The notes under the pieces are model-generated. The model searched no databases. It was not told where the DNA came from and was given only the letters and a program-made list of their open reading frames with translations. A stretch of 5,871 nt of DNA, taken from contig JBILMQ010000236.1 of NCBI GenBank assembly GCA_044375455.1, forward strand, positions 1 through 5,871. Direction: 5' to 3'. Source of the DNA: JBEIHX01 sp044375455. GTDB taxonomy: Bacteria > Pseudomonadota > Alphaproteobacteria > Caulobacterales > Aquidulcibacteraceae. A program made the translations under genes and the position numbers. Positions 1 through 5,107 of this stretch are shown here, piece after piece (positions within the stretch are counted from its first letter, which is position 1; the number at the start of each line of letters is the position of its first letter).

Positions 1-803
1 CCAAGACGCCGGACGTGGTCTTGGCGCCGCCGCGCGCGCCGCTTTACGCCCCGCAGGAACTTGATGGCGTGCCGCCCGTCGATGTGCGCCAGCCCTACGA
101 TGCACGCGAGATCATCACCCGCATTGTCGACGGGTCGGTATTTGACGAGTTCAAGAAGCTCTACGGCGAAACGCTGGTGACGGGTTTCGCACACATCAAC
201 GGCATGCCCATCGCCATCCTTGCCAATAATGGCATCCTGTTTTCCGAAAGTGCGCTCAAGGGCGCCCATTTCATTCAACTTGCGGCCCAGCGCCGCATTC
301 CGCTCCTGTTCCTGCAGAACATCACAGGCTTCATGGTGGGTGCGAAGTATGAAGCAGGCGGCATCGCCAAGGACGGCGCCAAGCTGGTCACCGCAGTCGC
401 CACAGCGCGTGTTCCCAAAATCACCGTGGTGGTCGGCGGCTCCTATGGCGCAGGCAATTACGGCATGTGCGGGAGAGCGTATTCCCCGCGTTTCCTATTC
501 CTGTGGCCGAACGCCCGCACCAGCGTGATGGGCGGGGAGCAGGCAGCGAGTGTGCTCGCCACGATCCGGCGCGACAACATCGAGGCCAAGGGCCGCGCCT
601 GGAGCGCGCAAGACGAAGAAGCCTTCAAGGCCCCGATCCGCGCCAAGTATGAGGAGGAGGGCAGCCCATACTTCTCCACCGCCCGCCTGTGGGATGACGG
701 CGTCATTGCGCCTGCCGACACGCGCCGCGTGGTCGCCCTTGCACTGTCGGCCTGCCTTAACGCGCCGATCGGCGGCACGAAGTTTGGCGTGTTTCGCATG
801 TAG
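1..803 (+). CDS. mccB: Methylcrotonyl-CoA carboxylase beta subunit, C-terminal half (5' end outside window)
   Basis: This is the carboxyltransferase subunit of biotin-dependent 3-methylcrotonyl-CoA carboxylase, which moves the carboxyl group from carboxybiotin to 3-methylcrotonyl-CoA in leucine degradation in the cytoplasm. The frame is open from the first full codon at base 3, so the gene starts upstream of the window. The roughly 266 residues seen are about half of the usual 530-540. Family signatures are visible: QNITGFMVG followed by YEAGGIAKDGAK, the oxyanion-hole segment GGSYGAGNYGMCGRAY, then WPNARTSVMGGEQAA, and the typical extreme C-terminus KFGVFRM. These favour the methylcrotonyl enzyme over propionyl- or geranyl-CoA carboxylase; geranyl-CoA carboxylase is the nearest alternative. 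The TAG stop is at 801-803. The next gene is convergent, so no biotin-carrying alpha subunit follows it directly. The fragment shows no frameshift. Confidence 0.93.
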   Translation, partial: KTPDVVLAPPRAPLYAPQELDGVPPVDVRQPYDAREIITRIVDGSVFDEFKKLYGETLVTGFAHINGMPIAILANNGILFSESALKGAHFIQLAAQRRIPLLFLQNITGFMVGAKYEAGGIAKDGAKLVTAVATARVPKITVVVGGSYGAGNYGMCGRAYSPRFLFLWPNARTSVMGGEQAASVLATIRRDNIEAKGRAWSAQDEEAFKAPIRAKYEEEGSPYFSTARLWDDGVIAPADTRRVVALALSACLNAPIGGTKFGVFRM

Positions 804-1153
804 CAAGGCGCACCCGTCCTGCTGCGGAGACGAGGCGACAAGCCCTCTGGCACGCGCCTTTGTCTGCGCGGCGCCGGCGCGAGGCTCGCCCCATGATGCG
901 CGGTCTGGGAAGCTCCTTCATGGCCGCGTCGTGAGGGGCGTGGGGTCAAACGCGCATCATAGAACAGGGGGCGGCGCATGTGCCGGGTCTGGAGGGCGGG
1001 GCCAGGAGTGTGCAGGCAGGCAAGGCGAGGGTGGGCGCTGCGCTCCTCAACCCGTCCTGCAAGACTGCAGATCGGCAAATCTGGGCAGTCCCAGTGCAGC
1101 CTGACGGCAGTGCAGGCCCCTTGCAGTTCAGGGCGTGTGTCCTGTCGCGCCGC
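804..1153. other. Convergent intergenic gap, no recognisable gene
   Basis: This 350-base stretch lies between the stop of mccB (+) and the stop of hfaB (-). Open frames crossing it give Arg/Ala/Ser-rich translations with no motif, signal peptide or convincing ribosome site, so I see no gene. Structures present are: 7-bp arms AAGGCGC (805-811) and GCGCCTT (854-860) followed by TTTGT, a weak candidate terminator for mccB; a 10-bp inverted repeat, ATGATGCGCG at 893-902 and its complement at 951-960; a bulged hairpin at 1065-1088 (CTGCAGAT / ATCT..GCAG), which could slow polymerase leaving hfaB; and two direct copies of CAGTGCAG at 1092-1099 and 1108-1115. None has a proper T-run, so terminator calls here are weak. 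Confidence 0.6.
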
Positions 1154-2269
1154 TTACTGGAAAGTCCCGCTCGAACTCAGGCCGCGCAGCGCGAGCGGCG
1201 CAGGCGGGCTTTGACGCTGACCTGACGCGCCCTGACGGTCGGCAGGCGCCGTTGTCGCAGGCGCCTGGGCAACGTCCGGGTGCACGCGGTAGGTGAAAGG
1301 CGCGGTCGGTCGGGGCGTGAGCCTGCGCGCGGCCGGGGCCGCAGGCAGAACTTGCCGCGCCGCTGCGCTCGGCGCTGCGGTGGTCGGGGACTGGGCGAGG
1401 GGGCCCGCAGCCAGCACGGGGCTGGCGCGCCCGCGCGCCTCAGCCACCGCGGTCGGGGTCGAAAGACAGGGACTGGCGCCCATGCCATACAAGGTCGAAA
1501 TGAATTCGAAGATGATCTGATCGACCATGGTCCGCACGGCAGTCTGCACCGGTTCCATCGCGCGCTGCCCGCCGCCGATATCCACCACGGTACCGTCGAG
1601 AAAGGCAAACACGCCGGCCCGTATTTCACGGCCGACCACTTGCTTGCGCAGACTGCGCACAGCAAGGACCTCGCTTGAGCGAGCGTCGACCATGCGCAGG
1701 TCAAGAGCGACGTCCACCACGTAATCGCCGCCGCCCAAGGTCAGCGATCCGCTGCGGCTGGTCGTGCCGCCGCCGAAACCTTCTACGCCGCGGGATCGGA
1801 TATTGGGATTAAATTCGCTGAGGCCACCGATGATATAGACATCCGCCCCCTGAAGTTCTCCGTTTTTCACCGACCGAACGACCTGGTCGCTGTCCCGGAC
1901 AAGTCCGCTGCGTGCGTAATCCATTTCAACCTGAATGACGCCCATGTCATAGCGCTCGACGAGGCGCACGCCAGCTTCAGACAGCGCCGTGATGGCCATC
2001 AGCGTCGCGCCTTGCGTGAGTTTGCGGCCGTTGTCCCGATCCTGTGCACCGGTCATGTCGGTGATAAGCCCGACCGCAACTCGCGGAGGCGCGTAGTCCT
2101 GACTGCGCACATGTCCCGCGAGGCAGCGCAGTGCACTGGAATAAGCCGTCTTGACCGTTTGGGCTTCCGGTCCGACCAGTGGCGCTACGGGTGCGGGAGG
2201 CGGCGAGGAGGACGCGCATCCCGCCGTGAACACAGCGGCCGTCGCAAGCACCAGGGGCACGATACGCAT
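1154..2269 (-). CDS. hfaB: HfaB, CsgG-family outer-membrane holdfast anchor secretion lipoprotein
   Basis: This 371-residue protein is a homologue of the curli secretion pore CsgG. In Caulobacter, HfaB is the outer-membrane protein needed to localise HfaA and HfaD and so to tether the holdfast. The N-terminus is a lipoprotein signal, MRIVPLVLATAAVFTAGC, with the lipidated cysteine at residue 18. The CsgG domain spans about residues 60-262: RVAVGLITDMTG, LTQGATLMAITALSEAG, VRLVERYDMGVI, GADVYIIGGLSEF, the Gly/Ser-rich segment around 160-182, DVALDLRMVDARSSEVL, and the helix TMVDQIIFEFI. Residues 270-371 form a Pro/Ala-rich, low-complexity tail outside the pore domain. The mature protein has cysteines at 49 and 268 that could pair. 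The ATG at 2269 was chosen because it begins a compact lipoprotein signal, lies one base after the hfaA stop and has GGAAGG ten bases upstream. The longer open frame to 2389 only runs over hfaA. It is co-transcribed with hfaA. The CsgG family call is firm; the name hfaB rests also on the neighbours. Confidence 0.87.
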   Translation of the reverse strand: MRIVPLVLATAAVFTAGCASSSPPPAPVAPLVGPEAQTVKTAYSSALRCLAGHVRSQDYAPPRVAVGLITDMTGAQDRDNGRKLTQGATLMAITALSEAGVRLVERYDMGVIQVEMDYARSGLVRDSDQVVRSVKNGELQGADVYIIGGLSEFNPNIRSRGVEGFGGGTTSRSGSLTLGGGDYVVDVALDLRMVDARSSEVLAVRSLRKQVVGREIRAGVFAFLDGTVVDIGGGQRAMEPVQTAVRTMVDQIIFEFISTLYGMGASPCLSTPTAVAEARGRASPVLAAGPLAQSPTTAAPSAAARQVLPAAPAARRLTPRPTAPFTYRVHPDVAQAPATTAPADRQGASGQRQSPPAPLALRGLSSSGTFQ

Positions 2270-2270
2270 G

Positions 2271-2708
2271 TCAGTAGCGCCTTCCATTGGCGGTCGAGAT
2301 CTGGTTGCCGTTATTTTGCATTTGCACGAACAGGGTCGTGTTCGACACGTTTGAGACGGAGACGGAATTGCCGACCGCGGTGGCTGCAAGCGTTGGCCGG
2401 GGCAGTGTCACGCCCGTGGATGCGTCCGCACGGCCCGGGCGTGTCCAGCGCCCCGGGGCATATCCCCCGGCATATCCGCCACTGCGATCCTGCAGGTCGA
2501 CCGGTCGGCCATTCACGACGATGCGTACGCCAGAATTGTCGCGTCCCGCCGCATAGAAGGGCTCAGAGTAGCTGGTGTCGTCCATGCCGTAGGGGCGCGT
2601 CATCGCGTCATCCGGCTGAGCCTGCGCCGTCTGCGCTGCACAGAGCCAAAAGCCGACAGAAAGCAACGCGCCTGCGCGTCGTGTGTTGGCAGTCCAGAAA
2701 TGAAACAT
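2271..2708 (-). CDS. hfaA: HfaA, exported holdfast anchor subunit
   Basis: This is a 145-residue exported protein that matches HfaA in size, position before hfaB and composition. In Caulobacter, HfaA is a surface-exposed, amyloid-like multimer that helps attach the holdfast to the polar envelope. A Sec signal is visible: RR at 10-11, a hydrophobic stretch ending AQTAQA, and cleavage after residue 30 before QPDD. The mature part has no cysteine or lysine. It contains VRIVVNGRPVDLQDRSG (about 61-77), a Gly/Tyr patch GGYAGGYAPGRW, and a C-terminal unit LAATAVGNSVSVSNV (107-121) followed by the Asn/Gln-rich end QMQNNGNQISTANG (129-142), which resembles curlin-type repeats. The ATG at 2708 is preferred because GAGA lies six bases upstream. 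A GTG at 2720 would add four residues but has no clear ribosome site. The AVGNSVSVSN segment matches repeats in the hfaD-like neighbour. The family call rests on recall of HfaA plus context, not on an alignment. Confidence 0.78.
   Translation of the reverse strand: MFHFWTANTRRAGALLSVGFWLCAAQTAQAQPDDAMTRPYGMDDTSYSEPFYAAGRDNSGVRIVVNGRPVDLQDRSGGYAGGYAPGRWTRPGRADASTGVTLPRPTLAATAVGNSVSVSNVSNTTLFVQMQNNGNQISTANGRRY
2280..2285 (-). promoter_or_regulatory. Ribosome binding site of hfaB inside the hfaA 3' end
   Basis: On the minus strand GGAAGG stands ten bases before the ATG at 2269. It lies within the last codons of hfaA, so translation of hfaA must pass through it, and the stop and start are separated by a single base (TGA-C-ATG). 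This supports the start at 2269 over the in-frame ATG at 2287, which has no purine-rich site, and suggests translational coupling of the two genes. Confidence 0.55.
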
Positions 2709-2766
2709 GGCGTTTCTCACGTTTTCGCTTGAACGTCACCAAGCAAAGGACATGCCGCCTGCAGCC

Positions 2767-2795
2767 CCATGAAGGCCGAGCGACTGTCCTGTCAA
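2767..2795 (-). promoter_or_regulatory. Possible promoter of hfaA-hfaB
   Basis: On the minus strand a perfect TTGACA lies at 2795-2790. At 17 bases spacing the -10 position reads TCATGG (2772-2767), a poor match to TATAAT. It sits about 80 bases upstream of the hfaA ATG and downstream of the hairpin at 2853-2880, which is where a second transcription start would be expected. In Caulobacter, hfaA transcription depends on the cell-cycle regulator CtrA; I find no TTAA-N7-TTAA site in 2709-2852. The call rests on the -35 box and position only. Confidence 0.3.
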
Positions 2796-2852
2796 AAGAC
2801 GCGCCGCGCGAGTCCTCCGGGGCGTGCGTCCGATCGCCGACGCGCATACAAA

Positions 2853-2880
2853 GGGGCCCGGGCCGAACGGCCCGGGCCCC
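2853..2880 (-). terminator. Strong GC hairpin after the hfaD-like gene, probable intrinsic terminator
   Basis: Arms GGGGCCCGGGCC (2853-2864) and GGCCCGGGCCCC (2869-2880) are perfect 12-bp complements around a four-base loop. Read on the minus strand, the stem is followed by TTTGT, a short T-run; read on the plus strand it is followed by ATGCAG. This favours minus-strand termination. The hairpin lies 36 bases past the hfaD-like stop. It would end that transcript, or reduce read-through, before hfaA. The short T-run leaves open that it acts as a partial terminator or as an mRNA 3'-end stabiliser. Confidence 0.75.
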
Positions 2881-2916
2881 ATGCAGCCAGCTGATCGATG
2901 GATACGCTGCGGGTGA

Positions 2917-3891
2917 TTACTGCGGCAGGTTCGTGATTGACACGGAATTGCCGATGGCGGCCGCCGTTGCGCTGACGGACCCGGTCACATCGCCAAGATC
3001 AAGGTTGGTCACCGCCAGCACATCAGCCCGGTTGATCTGATTGCTGTTCACGGTGAGACGCGCCTGGGAGGGAAGCGTCGTCACACTGAGCGAGTTGGAA
3101 ATGGCGGCGGTCGTTGACCTGATGTCGCCAGTGATGTCGCCCAGAGAAAGGTTGGAGATAGCTGTCGGATCATAATTGGCATACTGCGTGTTGTTGATCG
3201 TGACCTTGTGCGCGTGTTCGACATTGAAAGAGGCCGTGTTCGCGATCGCCGCCGAGGTCAGCTGCGAGTCTCCCACCACGTTGTGCATGTCAACGTTGAG
3301 GGTTGAACGGGCGTCGCCGAAGAAACGCTGATAATTGTTTGCCGTGAGATCGCCCGTGACTTCAGCCGAAAGAGAGTTTGCAATGGCCGCTGACGTTGCA
3401 GAGATTGCTGCGCCGTCGTTGCCGGTGATGTCGCCGCCGCTCAGGTTCAGGACTGAATTCACGCCATGGCCGTTGGAATAGACTTGTGAAGAGTTGATCA
3501 CGGATCCGCGATTGGCTGGATTGACGCCTTGCGTCTCATCGATCACCACCGATGCCGAGTTGCCGATCGCAGCCGCCGTCGCCGTGAGTGATCCAAGCGC
3601 ATCATGCGCCTCGGCATTGAGAACCGCAGTTGCCGCGCTGCCATTGAGCTGGTGGTTGTTAACGCGCGATGCGCCCCCGAGCGCGGCGGAGAATGAGTTG
3701 CCGATGCCTGCCGCCGTCAGCGTGACGTCCTCGGTCACGGATTGAACGCTTGCATTCAAATGTGCGCGGGTCTGGGCCCAGTTCTGCTGGCTGTTGTTGA
3801 CCGCGTTATCTTTGGCGCCAGCGAGCGCGGGGCCTGCATGAAGAGCAAGCGTGAGCAAGACTGCGCCTGAGGTGAGAAGTATTTTACGCAC
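2917..3891 (-). CDS. hfaD: HfaD-like exported repeat protein, holdfast anchor adhesin
   Basis: This is a 324-residue exported protein made almost wholly of six imperfect repeats. It probably corresponds to HfaD, the second surface-exposed anchor protein in Caulobacter, expected to be exported through HfaB and to bind the holdfast. The signal peptide is MRKILLTSGAVLLTLALHAG followed by PALA, with cleavage after residue 24. Each repeat carries an N-x-x-Q element, then L-N or N-L, usually G-D-x-T-G, and ends with A-I-(G/A/S)-N-(S/T). The Ile of this motif falls at residues 63, 109, 170, 216, 264 and 313. The mature chain has no cysteine and only two lysines, is rich in Ala, Asn, Ser and Thr, and looks like a beta-solenoid or amyloid-type fibre protein. 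The GTG at 3891 was chosen for its GGAG site seven bases upstream and because it begins the signal peptide directly; the frame stays open to 4191 but with no plausible protein. It lies upstream of hfaA rather than after hfaB. It could instead be another secreted repeat adhesin using the same pore. Confidence 0.72.
   Translation of the reverse strand: MRKILLTSGAVLLTLALHAGPALAGAKDNAVNNSQQNWAQTRAHLNASVQSVTEDVTLTAAGIGNSFSAALGGASRVNNHQLNGSAATAVLNAEAHDALGSLTATAAAIGNSASVVIDETQGVNPANRGSVINSSQVYSNGHGVNSVLNLSGGDITGNDGAAISATSAAIANSLSAEVTGDLTANNYQRFFGDARSTLNVDMHNVVGDSQLTSAAIANTASFNVEHAHKVTINNTQYANYDPTAISNLSLGDITGDIRSTTAAISNSLSVTTLPSQARLTVNSNQINRADVLAVTNLDLGDVTGSVSATAAAIGNSVSITNLPQ
2920..3798 (-). repeat. 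Six tandem protein repeats of about 45-60 residues inside the hfaD-like gene
   Basis: Approximate repeat boundaries in residues are 32-74, 75-129, 130-180, 181-229, 230-278 and 279-324. The spacing between successive A-I-x-N-S motifs is 46, 61, 46, 48 and 49 residues; the third unit is longer because of inserted Gly/Asn-rich loops. Units 5 and 6 are the most regular, each with N-x-x-Q, N-L-x-L-G-D-(I/V)-T-G, then T-A-A-I-x-N-S-(L/V)-S-(V/I). At DNA level the units have diverged, so this is an old duplication series conserved by protein function, not a recent tandem repeat. Confidence 0.85.
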
Positions 3892-4352
3892 GGGTTTTCT
3901 CCATCTTTGGCCGAACAGAGACGAAAGCCAGCACTCAGAACACAGCTTCCTGGGAAGGTCCGGCCGTCGCACCGGCCAGCCAACGCAAGGATCGCGCCAG
4001 GGCATTCGTGTTCTGGCGCAGGACGCCGCAGCGCGCGTCGGACCATAAGGAAGGCCGCCTCGGCGGGCGCCTGTCCCGTGGCGCATGCCATCTGCAGAAC
4101 AGCCCTGCGCGAGCGCGAAAGACGCGCGCGCGCCACCGCACACACTGCGGTTTTCGCAAGCAACCAAGAGATAAGGGCCCGCAAGGCGCATCCGTCAGCA
4201 CAGGGCCTCGCGGGCGCCCGCGCGCGGCCCAGGAGGCCGCGAGCGTGTGCAGGCGCTTCTGGCCGGCGTATCTCGCCGCAGGCCTCCAAGCGCTCAGCCG
4301 AGGCGCACCATCGGTGCAAAGCGCCCAAAATGATGCGGTGATCGCGGGATGA
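3892..4352. other. 461-base structured intergenic region upstream of the hfaD-like gene
   Basis: No convincing gene is present on either strand. Translations of the open frames are Arg/Ala/Pro/Cys-rich with no motifs or ribosome sites. The stretch must contain the hfaD promoter unless that gene is read through from upstream, but no clear -35/-10 pair and no TTAA-N7-TTAA CtrA site is visible. Structures seen are: 7-bp arms GCGCCAG (3994-4000) and CTGGCGC (4013-4019); a 14-bp perfect palindrome at 4209-4222; nested arms GGCCTC (4204-4209)/GAGGCC (4233-4238) and CTCGCGG (4207-4213)/CCGCGAG (4237-4243); and GGGCCCGC (4175-4182), which can pair with 4210-4219 with a bulge and on the minus strand is followed by TTATCTCTT, a weak terminator candidate for the gene ending at 4353. 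Confidence 0.5.
3899..3902 (-). promoter_or_regulatory. Ribosome binding site that fixes the hfaD-like start
   Basis: On the minus strand GGAG (3902-3899) stands seven bases before the GTG at 3891-3889. This is the best-placed ribosome site in the open frame. It coincides with the first residue of a textbook signal peptide, so it overrides the longer frame that stays open to 4191. Confidence 0.75.
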
Positions 4353-4964
4353 TTATTCAGCCCTGTCCTGTTTCGGAGCAGTCTGATCGCCCTCAGGCGT
4401 CCAGCCCGGTTCGCTCGGCAGGCCGACCATCGCTGCAAGGTGAAGCATGGTGGTGTTCAGGTCTGTCTCAAGCCCGGGCTGCGTAAGACCGTAAAGCACA
4501 ATCAACCGGCCCGCAGCGGTCTCGCGGGCCAGCACGATGGCGCGGTGCGCCGGTGCGCCGCCCGGCGCCAGGAACCGGTTTGACACCATGGAGCCGCGCC
4601 GTCTCGGTGGTCCAAGCGGGATCAGCTCCCCGACGGCCGGCAGGAGAAGCGTCGGCAGGACCAACGTTTGGGAAAAGCGTTCCTGAGCGCTGGCGAGCGT
4701 TCCGTCTTCGGCCACGATGACGATGCTGCTCACGCCGTCCGGTCCACGCACCGAAATGCGCGCCGCGTCCGGCGCCTGGACGATCCAGCCTGGGGGGGCG
4801 ACAAGGCCAACGCCGCGCTGGGGAATGGGGCCTTGCGCCCTGGCGCCCGCCACAGAGGCGAGGAACGCCCCGCCAAGCGCCAGGCACAGCCTGCCCGCGG
4901 CGTTTCTCAGGCGCACCCCGCGAAACAGGCGCATGCCGGCGCTGTTTCTGTTCGCCTTGAACAT
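4353..4964 (-). CDS. Unrecognised secreted protein with a Pro-Pro-Gly-Trp motif
   Basis: This is a 203-residue protein that I do not recognise. It begins with a very basic N-terminus (Arg/Lys at 3, 6, 12, 15, 18, 20 and 25), then a hydrophobic stretch LCLALGGAFLASVAGARA with probable cleavage near residues 43-44, so it should be exported to the periplasm or beyond. The mature part opens with VGLVAPPGWIVQAPDA, then beta-rich segments (ISVRGPDGVSSIVIVAEDG, AIVLARE, RLIVLYGL), a stretch of Leu/Pro at 101-119, and a polar C-terminal tail. The APPGW opening recalls small periplasmic alpha/beta domains of the PsbP/DcrB kind, but this is only a resemblance. The ATG at 4964 has GAGG five bases upstream; the in-frame ATG at 4934 has none. 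It follows the M48 peptidase by 143 bases in the same direction and precedes the hfa genes, so it may belong with either unit or stand alone. Confidence 0.72.
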   Translation of the reverse strand: MFKANRNSAGMRLFRGVRLRNAAGRLCLALGGAFLASVAGARAQGPIPQRGVGLVAPPGWIVQAPDAARISVRGPDGVSSIVIVAEDGTLASAQERFSQTLVLPTLLLPAVGELIPLGPPRRRGSMVSNRFLAPGGAPAHRAIVLARETAAGRLIVLYGLTQPGLETDLNTTMLHLAAMVGLPSEPGWTPEGDQTAPKQDRAE

Positions 4965-5107
4965 GTCTGCCTCGTCAAAGTCGCCCCAGAGGCCTGCGGC
5001 ACAGCAAGACCTATACCACGACCGCGTCGCCGCCCCGACCGGCGCCGGCGTCGCCGCTCAGACGGCGGGGCCGCGACGCTTCAGACAGCGCTGCAGCCGG
5101 CGTCGTC

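Noticed and set aside
458..1078. Minus-strand open frame of 206 residues over the mccB 3' end and the convergent gap
   Set aside because: It is antisense to a conserved carboxyltransferase for nearly half its length and has no recognisable feature.
2270..2389. N-terminal extension of HfaB to a start at 2389
   Set aside because: It overlaps hfaA and would bury the lipoprotein signal behind 40 residues. The ATG at 2269 fits the lipobox and the operon spacing.
2709..2852. CtrA-type site (TTAA-N7-TTAA) expected upstream of hfaA from Caulobacter
   Set aside because: No TTAA pair is present here or in 3892-4352, so cell-cycle control by CtrA cannot be supported from this sequence.
2012..3040. A 342-residue open frame on the plus strand across hfaB, hfaA and the hfaD 3' end
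   Set aside because: Its translation is Arg/Cys/Ser-rich with no domain, and it runs antisense through three genes with clear family signatures and signal peptides. GC-rich codon bias explains the missing stops.
3892..4191. N-terminal extension of the hfaD-like protein to a start at 4191
   Set aside because: The extra 100 residues are Cys/Arg-rich and unlike the rest. The GTG at 3891 has a good ribosome site and opens a complete signal peptide.
3907..4341. Plus-strand open frame of 144 residues in the gap upstream of the hfaD-like gene, and overlapping minus-strand frames 3935-4438 and 3756-4328
   Set aside because: All give low-complexity Arg/Ala/Pro translations without motifs or ribosome sites, typical of non-coding GC-rich DNA.
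5033..5080. GC-rich inverted sequence between the M48 gene and the next gene as a terminator
   Set aside because: Only a short CGCCG/CGGCG stem is perfect and no T-run follows on the minus strand. Such matches are expected by chance in this composition.
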